From: JBBSHS01 sp038232515
GTDB taxonomy: Bacteria > Actinomycetota > Acidimicrobiia > Acidimicrobiales > JAUJNH01
Length of the DNA stretch: 25,841 bases
Assembly (NCBI GenBank): GCA_038232515.1
Contig: JBBSHS010000034.1
Span: forward strand, 1-25,841
Direction of reading: 5' to 3'
In this document: positions 8,442 through 15,157 of the stretch, piece after piece
Numbering within the stretch: position 1 is the stretch's first letter
Layout of the letters: the number at the start of each line of letters is the position of its first letter
Position numbers and translations under genes: made by a program
The notes under the pieces: generated by a model
What the model was told of the DNA's origin: nothing
The model's database searches: none
The model's input: only the letters and a program-made list of their open reading frames with translations

Positions 8442-9452
8442 TTGCCCCCCATCCTGGAGGCCCGAGGCCTCACCAAGCGCTTCAAGACCACCCACGCTCT
8501 CGACGGGCTGGACCTGACCGCCGAGCGGGGCCAGGTCACCGCCGTCCTGGGGCCCAACGGGGCGGGTAAGACCACCTTCGTCCGCATGGTTGCCACCCTG
8601 CTGCGGCCCGACGCGGGCACGCTCACGGTGGCCGGCATCGACGCCCTCGCCCAGCCGGCCAAGGTTCGGCGGGCCATCGGCCTGGCCGGCCAGTCGGCCG
8701 CCGTCGAGGCGGCCATGACGGGGCGGGAGAACCTGGAGCTCATCGGGCGCTTGTTCGGCCACGGCCACCGCCAGGCCAAGGCCAGTGCCCAGGTCGCCCT
8801 CGAGCTGCTGAACCTCACCGACAGCGGCGACCGACTGGTGCGCACCTACTCGGGCGGCATGCGCCGCAAGCTCGACCTGGGCGCCAGCCTGGTGGGCGCG
8901 CCGGAGTTGCTGCTGCTCGACGAGCCCACCACCGGTCTGGACCCTCGCAGCCGCAACGAGCTGTGGGACGCCATCCGTGACCTGGTGGCGTCGGGCACCG
9001 ACGTGCTGCTCACCACCCAGTACCTGGACGAGGCCGACCACCTGGCGGCCCGCATCGCCATCATCGATCAAGGCAAGGTCATTGCCGAGGGCACCCCCGA
9101 CGAGCTCAAGTCCCTGGGTGGTATCGACGTCATCCAGGTCCACGTGGCCAAAGCCGCCGACATGGACCGCGTGGTCGCCGTCCTCGGTCCCCTCGGTGCC
9201 GAGGCGCCCAGGGTCGACGTGCCCACCCGGTCGGTCGCCGTCCCGGTGGAGCAGGGCTCGGCCCGCCTGCTCGAGGCCGTCCGGTCCCTCGACGGCCTCG
9301 GGCTGGTCGTCACCGACATCGGCCTGCGCCGGGCCACGCTCGACGAAGTGTTCCTCAGCCTCACCGGCCACAGCACACAAGTCCCTGCTGAGCCCGACAA
9401 TGAGCAGCCAGCCGCCACCGACCGCTCCCGCTGCCGCCGTCGAGCGGCCTGA
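8442..9452 (+). CDS. DrrA-type ABC exporter ATPase
   Basis: This is the ATPase subunit of an ABC-2 exporter of the daunorubicin-resistance (DrrA) type, 336 residues. It has Walker A GPNGAGKTT (37-45), Q-loop near GLAGQSAAVE (80-89), signature YSGGM (136-140), Walker B LLLLDEPTTGLDP (156-168) and switch region LLTTQYLDEAD. The C-terminal DUF4162-like region ends with IGLRRATLDEVFLSLTG, typical of DrrA, then a short basic tail. TTG 8442 is supported by AGGAGA at 8430-8435 with a 6-nt gap; AGGAGA overlaps the padR stop. The substrate cannot be told from sequence; lipophilic drugs or lipids are typical. Confidence 0.92.
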   Translation: MPPILEARGLTKRFKTTHALDGLDLTAERGQVTAVLGPNGAGKTTFVRMVATLLRPDAGTLTVAGIDALAQPAKVRRAIGLAGQSAAVEAAMTGRENLELIGRLFGHGHRQAKASAQVALELLNLTDSGDRLVRTYSGGMRRKLDLGASLVGAPELLLLDEPTTGLDPRSRNELWDAIRDLVASGTDVLLTTQYLDEADHLAARIAIIDQGKVIAEGTPDELKSLGGIDVIQVHVAKAADMDRVVAVLGPLGAEAPRVDVPTRSVAVPVEQGSARLLEAVRSLDGLGLVVTDIGLRRATLDEVFLSLTGHSTQVPAEPDNEQPAATDRSRCRRRAA

Positions 9453-9473
9453 TCCGAAGCGAGACGACGAGCC

Positions 9474-10316
9474 ATGACCTCCATCGCCCCCACCATTCCC
9501 GTCGGCCAGGAAAGGGCCGCCCGTCTGCCCCGGCCCACCCGCCCGGCCGGCTCGGTGGCCACCACCCTGGCCGTGGCCTGGCGCACCGTGCTACGCACCG
9601 TGCGCACCCCTCAGGTGTTCGTCGTCGGCCTGATCCAGGGCGGCATGTTCCTACTGATCTTCCGCTACGTGTTCGGCGGCGCCATCACGAGCGGCATCCG
9701 CTACGTCGACTTCCTGGTCCCCGGGTTCATCGCCACCGGAGTGCTGTTCTCAGGTATGTCGTCGGCCACCGGTGCCGCCGCAGACCTCACCGAGGGGCTG
9801 TTCGACCGGCTCCGTTCGCTGCCCGTGCCCCGCGTCGCCGTGGTCGCAGGCCGGGTCGTGGCCGACACCGCCCTTGCCGCGCTCGGCTTGGTCGTCACCA
9901 CCGCCATCGGGTTCGCAGTGGGGTTTCGGACATCGGCCTCGATCGCCAGCCTGCTTGCGGCAGTGGTCCTGTGCCTGGTGGCCGCTTTCGCCTTCACGTG
10001 GATGTTCGTGCTGCTCGGGATCCTGGCCCGTACACCCCAGGCCGCCCAGGGACTGGGCCTGCTGATCTTCCCGTTCACGTTCGTGTCGAGCGCTTTCGTG
10101 CCCGTGCGTTCGATGCCGGGGTGGATGCAGGCCTTTGCCCGCAACCAACCCCTGACTCAGCTGGTCAATGCCACCAGGGCATTCAGCCTCGGCGGCCGGG
10201 CTCAGGCCGTCCTCGGCCACGGGCCCGGCTATTTCGCCGTGCGCTCCGTGTTGTGGAGTGCTCTGGTCGCCGCCGTCTTCGCCCCTCTGGCCGCACGCCG
10301 CTACCAGCGCGGCTGA
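9474..10316 (+). CDS. DrrB-type ABC-2 exporter permease
   Basis: This is the membrane partner of the preceding ATPase, 280 residues with six predicted hydrophobic segments. Landmarks are TPQVFVVGLIQGGMFLLIFRYVFG, IRYVDFLVPGFIATGVLFSG, then DLTEGLFDRLRSLPVPRVAVVAGR, the typical ABC-2 coupling region. The segment FPFTFVSSAFVPVRSMPGWM is the extracellular loop signature of DrrB-like proteins, followed by FARNQPLTQLVNATRA. It lies 21 bp after the ATPase. Together padR and these two genes form a self-contained efflux unit. A 128-bp gap separates it from trmD, with only the trmD promoter recognisable in it. Confidence 0.92.
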   Translation: MTSIAPTIPVGQERAARLPRPTRPAGSVATTLAVAWRTVLRTVRTPQVFVVGLIQGGMFLLIFRYVFGGAITSGIRYVDFLVPGFIATGVLFSGMSSATGAAADLTEGLFDRLRSLPVPRVAVVAGRVVADTALAALGLVVTTAIGFAVGFRTSASIASLLAAVVLCLVAAFAFTWMFVLLGILARTPQAAQGLGLLIFPFTFVSSAFVPVRSMPGWMQAFARNQPLTQLVNATRAFSLGGRAQAVLGHGPGYFAVRSVLWSALVAAVFAPLAARRYQRG

Positions 10317-10428
10317 CTTCGCGTCATGGACTCGAAGGGCATTGTCACAAGTGGGCCGGTTGCCGGGCCGGCGGTACGGCGCCGCCCTCGGGCGAACTCA
10401 AGGCGAGGGATCCCGACGGCGCCCGGCG

Positions 10429-10434
10429 TAATCT
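10429..10434 (+). promoter_or_regulatory. Candidate -10 box of trmD
   Basis: TAATCT lies 10 nt before the trmD ATG with no Shine-Dalgarno between them, the same geometry as at ffh. This would give trmD-rplS its own promoter now that it is separated from rimM. Confidence 0.4.
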
Positions 10435-10444
10435 CGGGTCGCCG

Positions 10445-11242
10445 ATGCGCATCGATGTCTTCACCATCTTTCCCGATCTGGTCGAGGGTTTCTGTTCCCA
10501 CAGCCTGCTCGGTCGAGCCCGCCAGCGGGGGCTGGTCGACGTACGGGCCCACGATCTGCGGTCGATGGCCAGTGGTCCTCACCGCTCGGTCGACGACGCC
10601 CCCTTCGGCGGTGGGGCGGGCATGGTGCTCGCTCCCGAGCCGGTCTTCGACTGCATCGAGGCCGTCGACCCGCCCCGCCCTCTCTACCTGTTGGGGCCTG
10701 GCGGCCGCCGCTTGGACCAGCGGATGGCCGAAGAGCTGCGGCACTCGCCTGCGGGCGGGTTCTCGCTGCTGTGCGGGCGGTACGAGGGGGTCGACGCCCG
10801 AGTGGCCGACCACCTGGTCGACGGCGAGCTCAGTATCGGCGACTTCGTGCTGGCCGGTGGCGAGGCGGCGGCCTGCGTGGTCATCGAGGCGGCGGCCCGC
10901 CTGGTGCCGGGCGTGATGGGCAACGCCGTCTCGGCCGACGACGAGAGCTTCAGCGCCGCCTCCGGCCTGCTCGAGCACCCGCAGTACACCAGGCCCGCCG
11001 TGTTCCGGGGTTGGGAGGTGCCCGAGGTGCTGCGGTCGGGGGACCACGGTCGTATCGCCCGGTGGCGTAGGGCCATGGCCATCGTGCGCACGGCCGAGCG
11101 CCGCCCCGACCTGCTGGTGCGCCGGGGCCACCTGACGGCCGAGGACCGCGTGGCGCTGACCGAGGTGGACCTGCTCGAACGGGTCGAGGACCTCGGGCGG
11201 GCAGAGCGACTCCATGCGCCGGCTGCCGATGGGCTAGCGTGA
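10445..11242 (+). CDS. trmD: tRNA (guanine37-N1)-methyltransferase TrmD
   Basis: TrmD methylates G37 of tRNAs reading CNN codons and prevents frameshifting. The 265-residue product starts MRIDVFTIFPDLVEGF, then DDAPFGGGAGMVLAPEPVF. The knot region that binds S-adenosylmethionine includes LLCGRYEGVDARV and ELSIGDFVLAGGEAA, and the C-terminal helical domain carries HPQYTRPAVFRGWEVPEVL, DHGRIARWRRAMAIVRTAER and RRPDLL. The length is slightly above the usual ~240. ATG 10445 is where similarity begins although the frame is open far upstream. It is 41 bp before rplS and normally follows rimM. Confidence 0.96.
   Translation: MRIDVFTIFPDLVEGFCSHSLLGRARQRGLVDVRAHDLRSMASGPHRSVDDAPFGGGAGMVLAPEPVFDCIEAVDPPRPLYLLGPGGRRLDQRMAEELRHSPAGGFSLLCGRYEGVDARVADHLVDGELSIGDFVLAGGEAAACVVIEAAARLVPGVMGNAVSADDESFSAASGLLEHPQYTRPAVFRGWEVPEVLRSGDHGRIARWRRAMAIVRTAERRPDLLVRRGHLTAEDRVALTEVDLLERVEDLGRAERLHAPAADGLA
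11235..11240 (+). promoter_or_regulatory. Possible internal -10 box for rplS
   Basis: TAGCGT overlaps the end of trmD, about 44 bp before the rplS ATG. AAGGAG (11267-11272) is the rplS ribosome-binding site, with a rather long 11-nt spacer. Confidence 0.25.
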
Positions 11243-11283
11243 TCCGCCGCCCCTGAAGCACCCTGCAAGGAGTCGTCCGCGCC

Positions 11284-11634
11284 ATGAACCCCACCGACCT
11301 TGTCGATCGCGCCAGCCTGCGGGCCGATGTCCCGGTCTTCGCCCCCGGCGACAACCTGAAGGTCCATGTGCGGGTGGTGGAGGGTACGAAGGAGCGGGTG
11401 CAGGTCTTCCAGGGCGACGTGATCGGCCGCAGTGGGTCGGGCCTGCACGAGACCTTCACGGTCCGCAAGGTCAGCTACGGCGTCGGGGTCGAGCGGATCT
11501 TCCCGGTTCACAGCCCGGTGATCCACAAGATCGAGGTGACCCGCCACGGTGACGTGCGCCGGGCCAAGCTCTACTACCTGCGTCAGCGCAGTGGGAAGGC
11601 GGCCAAGATCAAGGAGAAGCGGACAGCGCGGTGA
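11284..11634 (+). CDS. rplS: 50S ribosomal protein L19
   Basis: L19 sits at the subunit interface. The 116-residue product has the usual length and features: FAPGDNLKVHVRVVEGTKER, VQVFQGDVIGRSGSGLHETF, TVRKVSYGVGVERIFPVHSP and the basic tail KLYYLRQRSGKAAKIKEKRTAR. The last codons and the stop lie inside a 29-bp sequence that is repeated exactly at the lepB start 2.56 kb further on. The gene itself is intact. The TGA (11632-11634) overlaps a GTG at 11631, the relic of what is probably the ancestral overlap with lepB. Confidence 0.97.
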   Translation: MNPTDLVDRASLRADVPVFAPGDNLKVHVRVVEGTKERVQVFQGDVIGRSGSGLHETFTVRKVSYGVGVERIFPVHSPVIHKIEVTRHGDVRRAKLYYLRQRSGKAAKIKEKRTAR

Positions 11635-11636
11635 CC
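11608..11636. repeat. 29-bp direct repeat, left copy (rplS 3' end)
   Basis: This stretch, containing the IKEKRTAR codons, the stop of rplS and two further bases, is identical to 14167-14195. The flanks differ immediately on both sides (G versus T before, T versus G after). The two copies bracket the tetR-MDMPI-MBL cassette. Confidence 0.95.
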
Positions 11637-11714
11637 TGGGCGAGCTGGTCGGCGCGTTCTGCCGCCGCTACGCCAACCCAAGAACGGCCTACGACGACCG
11701 GAGCACCCTCACCC

Positions 11715-11739
11715 GACTCTTCCGACATGCGGGAAGGTC
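11715..11739. terminator. Weak hairpin at the end of the minus-strand operon
   Basis: GAC-T-CTTCC (11715-11723) can pair with GGAAGGTC (11732-11739) with one bulged T. There is no U-run, so a terminator role between the convergent rplS and MBL genes is only possible. Confidence 0.2.
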
Positions 11740-12463
11740 AGGTGGATATCAGGTACCCGGATTCGTAGGCGGCGGCAAGGTCGTGCAGTGCCTTGGCACC
11801 GTCGCCGTTGAACGACGATCCGTGCATCAGCGCCAGCGTGCTCGGCGCCAGATGGCCGAGGCGGTGCATGACCGCCGCCGTGTCGGGTGCCAGCGAGCTG
11901 TAGCGGAACATCGCCTCAGCTTGCATGGCCGGTTCGACGATGTCGTCGGCGGTGAGGGCCGGCCCGTTGCCCAGGTGGGTGAAGAAGTCACCGCACAGCA
12001 GAGTGCCGGTGGTCTCCTCGTAGAGGACCCGAGCGTCCCAGGCGTGCGGCACGTGGGGGGTGTCGAGGTGCCGCACTTGCTTGCCACCGAGGTCGAGTAC
12101 CTCGCCGTCGGCCAGAGGACGCGGTGGCCGGTCGGCCAGGTCATTGAGCGACACCATGCAGCCCATCATCCCGTGGGCGACTTCGGCTCGGGGGGCGGCG
12201 GCCAGCCACTCGTTCATGGAGCCGCACTCGTCGGCCTCTACGTGGCCGAAGGTGATCCAACGCAGCCGTTCGACGGGCAGGACGCGGGCGACCGCTTCTG
12301 ACACGAGGCCGAACATGGCGCGTGGTCCGGTATGGAACAGCAGCGGTTCCTCGGCGTCGATGAGGAACTGGTTGAACGTGAACCCGGCTGGGGGCGCTAT
12401 GTCGGGCACCCAGGTCGAGATGCGGTAGATGCCAGCGGTGATCTCCTCGACAGTGGTGGACAT
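11738..12463 (-). CDS. Metallo-beta-lactamase-fold protein of the diiron oxygen-binding (ODP) type
   Basis: This 241-residue protein resembles the N-terminal diiron domain of flavodiiron proteins, without the flavodoxin domain. Key positions are GHVEADE with His74, Glu76 and Asp78 (the HxExD ligand motif), His97, the segment DTPHVPHAWD (His137/His140), LLCGDFF with bridging Asp159, and a late LMHGSSF His. The sixth ligand, normally His right after the HxExD Asp, is Glu79 here. Such domains bind two irons and handle oxygen, nitric oxide or related oxidants; an alternative is a hydrolase. ATG 12463 shares one base with the preceding stop, so it is coupled to the MDMPI-like gene. It is the last gene of the cassette operon. 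Confidence 0.82.
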   Translation of the reverse strand: MSTTVEEITAGIYRISTWVPDIAPPAGFTFNQFLIDAEEPLLFHTGPRAMFGLVSEAVARVLPVERLRWITFGHVEADECGSMNEWLAAAPRAEVAHGMMGCMVSLNDLADRPPRPLADGEVLDLGGKQVRHLDTPHVPHAWDARVLYEETTGTLLCGDFFTHLGNGPALTADDIVEPAMQAEAMFRYSSLAPDTAAVMHRLGHLAPSTLALMHGSSFNGDGAKALHDLAAAYESGYLIST

Positions 12464-13218
12464 CAGAACGCGACCTGGTGGTTGAGTAGCCCGGCACTGT
12501 GGCCCCGGCCGGAGAGGATGCGGCAGAACTCGACCGCGTCGAGGTGAAGGTCCTCGCCCCGCTCGCCTTGGGCGAAGGTGCCTCCGGCTGGGCCGTCGAG
12601 GGTCAGGGTGAACGGCTGGCGGTGGGTTCGGGCCCAGTCGGCGACGACGTCAGCGACGACGCGGGCGTCGTGGTCAGCGGTGAGCACCAGCTCGGTGTCG
12701 GTGGCTCGGGTGAGGTCGACGCGGTGCATCCAGGCGTCGCGGTTCATGATGGTGGCGATGAGGTAGCCGATGTTGCATCTGCCCTCGATCGGTGGGCCGG
12801 GCGTGAACGGCACGGCCCGCATCACCGCCGGTATGCGTCGCCGACCGCGGACCGCCTTGGGGGCGATCCTCTGCATCCCCCCGGCGATCTCGGCCGGCGA
12901 CAACGACGCGTGGTCTCGGACCTGGAGGGCGGTCATCTCGTCGATCATGGAGCGGTCACTGCGCTTGGCTGCCTTGGTGGCGGCACGGTACTGGCGCACG
13001 AACTCGAGAGGGCGGGCACTGGCCTCCATGGCCCCCAGCACATGGCTGAGGAGCGCCTTGACATCCCATCCCTCGCAGTCGGTGGGCCGGGACCAGTCGG
13101 TCTGGTTGAGCTGACCGACCACGTCGAGCAGGTGACCGACCTCTCTCTCGGCCAACGCCATTGCCTCTCGATGGTCGATCTCAGGGATCTCAATCACCTT
13201 AGTGGCGGTAGTTGTCAT
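12463..13218 (-). CDS. Mycothiol-dependent maleylpyruvate isomerase-like (DinB-fold) protein
   Basis: This 251-residue protein belongs to the MDMPI/DinB-like superfamily of metal-binding four-helix bundles, many of which act with mycothiol. The N-terminal domain has WSRPTDCEGWDVKALLSHVLG with metal-ligand candidate His59. The third ligand region is NRDAWMHRVDLTRA with Asp161 and His165. A C-terminal alpha/beta domain (about 172-250) ends LHLDAVEFCRILSGRG, typical of this family. ATG 13218 overlaps the tetR stop (ATGA) and has AAGGAG on its 5' side with a 5-nt gap. The actual substrate is unknown; detoxification by thiol transfer is an inference from the family. Confidence 0.85.
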   Translation of the reverse strand: MTTTATKVIEIPEIDHREAMALAEREVGHLLDVVGQLNQTDWSRPTDCEGWDVKALLSHVLGAMEASARPLEFVRQYRAATKAAKRSDRSMIDEMTALQVRDHASLSPAEIAGGMQRIAPKAVRGRRRIPAVMRAVPFTPGPPIEGRCNIGYLIATIMNRDAWMHRVDLTRATDTELVLTADHDARVVADVVADWARTHRQPFTLTLDGPAGGTFAQGERGEDLHLDAVEFCRILSGRGHSAGLLNHQVAF

Positions 13219-13823
13219 CGTTTTCTCCTTGCTGGGCGCTCGGCGAATACCTGATTGGCGTACATGTCGACGGCCTCGTCGATCAGACGGGACCACCGGT
13301 TCCCGCCGGGATCGTTGGCCAGCTGCTGGGATGCCAGCCCGGAGACCAACGCCGTCCACAGGTCGACATGGTCTGGGTCGGTCACCCCGGCCGCGGCCAG
13401 GCCGTCCCGTCCTCGCTCTAAGACCTCGACGGCCAAGGCGTACGATTCAGGCGAGGGCTCGAATTCGGGAATGGTTCGCTGGAACAGCAGTTGCGACCGG
13501 GCGGGATCCTCTGCACTGAATTCCAAGAAGATTCTCGCTACCGTCCGCAGCAGCCGTCGAGGCTGCTCGGGCCAGTCCTCGGCGGTCATCCGGGCCAGCA
13601 GCGCCCGGTTGCCCTCGGCGAACATGGCGTCGTAGATGGCGTGCTTGGAATCGAAGTACCAGTACAGCGACGGTGGGCGCATCCCCACCTTGGCGGCGAC
13701 GTCGCGAAGCGACAGGCCGGCCAGACCCTGTTGGCGGACCACCTCCCACGCTGCTTCCAGAATCTCCGTCCTGGTCGCCTCACGCCGTTCGGCCTGTCGA
13801 TCCCGTATCGGCTCAACAACCAT
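13215..13823 (-). CDS. TetR/AcrR-family transcriptional regulator
   Basis: This 202-residue dimeric repressor has an N-terminal helix-turn-helix (about residues 17-63): RTEILEAAWEVVRQQGLAGL, SLRDVAAKVGMRPPSLYWYF and DSKHAIYDAMFAEGN. The C-terminal ligand-binding domain resembles TetR_C_13/WHG-like regions (FSAEDPARSQLLFQRTIPEF). It is the first gene of the minus-strand operon and its stop overlaps the MDMPI-like start. The promoter immediately upstream contains palindromes, so it probably represses itself and its two partners. ATG 13823 lies 7 nt from the -10, indicating a leaderless transcript. Confidence 0.92.
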   Translation of the reverse strand: MVVEPIRDRQAERREATRTEILEAAWEVVRQQGLAGLSLRDVAAKVGMRPPSLYWYFDSKHAIYDAMFAEGNRALLARMTAEDWPEQPRRLLRTVARIFLEFSAEDPARSQLLFQRTIPEFEPSPESYALAVEVLERGRDGLAAAGVTDPDHVDLWTALVSGLASQQLANDPGGNRWSRLIDEAVDMYANQVFAERPARRKR

Positions 13824-13824
13824 G

Positions 13825-13859
13825 CTTCGAAGTATCTACCGTCATTAGAGGTTTGTCAA
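13825..13859 (-). promoter_or_regulatory. tetR operon promoter and operator candidates
   Basis: Read on the minus strand, TTGACA (13859-13854), a 17-bp spacer and GATACT (13836-13831) precede the ATG by 7 nt. Two palindromes are present: TCTA-N7-TAGA (13835-13838/13846-13849) in the spacer, and CTTCGAAG (13825-13832) at the start site. Either may be the TetR operator. Confidence 0.6.
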
Positions 13860-14072
13860 CCGCACGACTCCCCGCTCGACCCGGCCACTTCTCGGGTCCG
13901 CCGGCCACGGCGTGTGGTGAGCATCCACCGATCGAGTTGACTGCCAGTGGGCAGCTTCTACGGGACACCGATACCCCCCTGACGCCGTTGACGGCCGGAA
14001 GCGGGGGACGAGGGACCGTCACACCGGGCATGAAAGACGGGAGAGTAGGGGCCGGGCGGTTCGTCGAGCCTG
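13860..14072. other. Intergenic DNA between divergent promoters of the cassette
   Basis: No gene is supported here. The only structure seen is a small hairpin, CTGCC-AGTG-GGCAG (13941-13954), directly after TTGACT (13937-13942), with no matching -10. The open frames crossing the region have no family features. Confidence 0.4.
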
Positions 14073-14101
14073 TTCCCACTGATAGCCCGAGTCGCTACAG
14101 T
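14073..14101 (+). promoter_or_regulatory. Cassette-borne promoter reading into lepB
   Basis: TTCCCA (14073-14078), a 17-bp spacer and TACAGT (14096-14101) precede the mini-ORF ATG by 8 nt. It lies inside the insert, so it would replace transcription that formerly came from rplS. Confidence 0.5.
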
Positions 14102-14109
14102 CAGGCGTC

Positions 14110-14193
14110 ATGGACGGTGTCCCCGAAGTCTTCGCCGCGTGCAGTTATGGAACCGAGACACCTTGTATCAAGGAGAAGCGGACAGCGCGGTGA
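14110..14193 (+). CDS. Chimeric 27-codon mini-ORF coupled to lepB
   Basis: ATG 14110 begins MDGVPEVFAACSYGTETPC, encoded by cassette DNA, and then continues in the rplS reading frame through the second 29-bp repeat to give IKEKRTAR and TGA at 14191-14193. The stop overlaps the lepB GTG (GTGA) exactly as the rplS stop overlaps a GTG at the left copy. The sequence therefore keeps a translated ORF running into lepB. The peptide has no recognisable domain and probably serves coupling only. Confidence 0.5.
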   Translation: MDGVPEVFAACSYGTETPCIKEKRTAR

Positions 14194-14195
14194 CC
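14167..14195. repeat. 29-bp direct repeat, right copy (lepB start)
   Basis: This copy is identical to 11608-11636. It holds AAGGAG at 14170-14175 and ends inside the first codons of lepB (GTG ACC). Confidence 0.95.
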
Positions 14196-14840
14196 GTGCG
14201 GGGGTTGCCGCCGATACCGGCCGCCCCACGCCCGTCCCGGCGGGCGGCTATCGACTGGACCATCCTGGGCGTGCTCATCCTCGTAATGACGGTGGGCATA
14301 CGGGCGCTGGTGGGCCAGGCCTTCTTCATCCCGTCGGCGTCGATGGAGCCCCAGCTCCACGTGCACGACCGCATCGTGGTGTCCAAGCTCTCCTACCGGC
14401 TGCACGATGTCCGCCTCGGCGACATCGTCGTGTTCCGCCAGCCGGCGGCCGCACGGGTGGCCGAGGGAGGAGCCGTCGGGCACGGCCCCAGGAATCCGGT
14501 GGTGCGTGTCCTGCGGTTCGTGGGCGAGGGCATCGGCATCGTGCCCCCGTCCACGTCCGACTATGTCAAGCGGGTGATCGGGCTGCCCGGTCACACCGTG
14601 CAGGGCATTGCCGGGTCGGTCTACATCGACGGCCACCTGCTGGTGGAGCCGTACCTGCCCAAGGCCACGGTGACCGAGCCGTTCGGGCCCGTCCTGGTGG
14701 CAAGGGGTCAGCTGTGGGTCATGGGCGACAACCGGGGCGACTCGGAGGATTCCCGTGTCTTCGGGACGATCCCGGCCTCGTCGGTGGTGGGGCGGACGGT
14801 GGTGCGCGTCTGGCCCGTCTGGCACACCAGCTTCTTGTAG
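14190..14840 (+). CDS. lepB: Type I signal peptidase
   Basis: LepB cleaves signal peptides from exported proteins at the outer face of the membrane. From GTG 14190 the product has 216 residues: one N-terminal transmembrane helix (about 22-46), the catalytic box FFIPSASMEPQL with Ser51, then DIVVFRQP, the second catalytic box YVKRVIGLPGHTV with Lys127, and the final box VMGDNRGDSEDSRVFG. About 30 residues between boxes (ARVAEGGAVGHGP and onward) form a family-variable insertion. The frame is open upstream to GTG 14139, but GTG 14190 is preferred because it overlaps the mini-ORF stop and lies in the repeat also found after rplS. It is normally next to rplS. Confidence 0.95.
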   Translation: MTVRGLPPIPAAPRPSRRAAIDWTILGVLILVMTVGIRALVGQAFFIPSASMEPQLHVHDRIVVSKLSYRLHDVRLGDIVVFRQPAAARVAEGGAVGHGPRNPVVRVLRFVGEGIGIVPPSTSDYVKRVIGLPGHTVQGIAGSVYIDGHLLVEPYLPKATVTEPFGPVLVARGQLWVMGDNRGDSEDSRVFGTIPASSVVGRTVVRVWPVWHTSFL

Positions 14841-14846
14841 ACGACG

Positions 14847-14852
14847 TACCCT
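14847..14852 (+). promoter_or_regulatory. Candidate -10 box of the DUF2469 gene (leaderless)
   Basis: TACCCT ends 7 nt before ATG 14860 in a 19-bp gap after lepB. No Shine-Dalgarno is present. Confidence 0.45.
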
Positions 14853-14859
14853 TGACGGC

Positions 14860-15153
14860 ATGAGCGCGGAGGACCTGGAGCGTTACGAGACCGAAATCGA
14901 GCTCCAGCTGTACCAGGAGTACAAAGCCGTGCTTCCCATGTTCCGCTACGTGGTCGAGACCGAGCGGCGCTTCTATCTGGCCAACGACGTCAAGATGGAG
15001 GCCAAGACCGAGGGGGGCCGTACCTGGTTCGAGATCGAGCTCCACGACGCCTGGGTGTGGGACATGTACCGCCCTGCCCGCTTCGTCCAGCACGTCCGCG
15101 TCGTGACGTTCAAGGACGTCAACGTCGAAGAGGTGCCCGAGCGCGAGCTGTAG
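14860..15153 (+). CDS. DUF2469 family protein
   Basis: This conserved actinobacterial protein of about 100 residues has unknown function; here it has 97. It contains MSAEDLERYETEIELQLYQE, then YKAVLPMFRYVVETERRFYL, ANDVKMEAKTEGGRTWFEIE and LHDAWVWDMYRPARFVQHVR, which closely follow the family consensus. It is acidic and aromatic-rich, with no signal or membrane segment. Its place between lepB and yraN is a phylum-level hallmark. The rnhB gene that often lies between lepB and this gene in actinobacteria is absent here. ATG 14860 is set by the family length and by the preceding TACCCT box. Confidence 0.93.
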   Translation: MSAEDLERYETEIELQLYQEYKAVLPMFRYVVETERRFYLANDVKMEAKTEGGRTWFEIELHDAWVWDMYRPARFVQHVRVVTFKDVNVEEVPEREL

Positions 15154-15157
15154 CCGC

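Larger units (their letters stand above)
11637..14166. mobile_element. Inserted cassette between rplS and lepB, bounded by 29-bp direct repeats
   Basis: In actinobacteria lepB normally follows rplS. Here 2530 bp of minus-strand genes with their own promoter lie between them, and a perfect 29-bp direct repeat of the rplS end sits at both borders. The cassette encodes a TetR regulator, a MDMPI-like protein and an MBL-fold protein, but no integrase or transposase. It could be a passive integrated segment, an insertion by recombination within rplS, or the remnant of a larger element. The right border adds a promoter and start codon that feed lepB. Confidence 0.6.

Noticed and set aside
10317..10444. 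Counterpart of the 3940-4138 repeat or of the rimM end at the right border of interruption 1
   Set aside because: Reading both strands of this gap showed no shared stretch long enough to be meaningful.
11549..12301. Plus-strand ORF running from rplS into the MBL gene
   Set aside because: It is a frame shadow antisense to the MBL gene, which has metal-ligand motifs on the minus strand.
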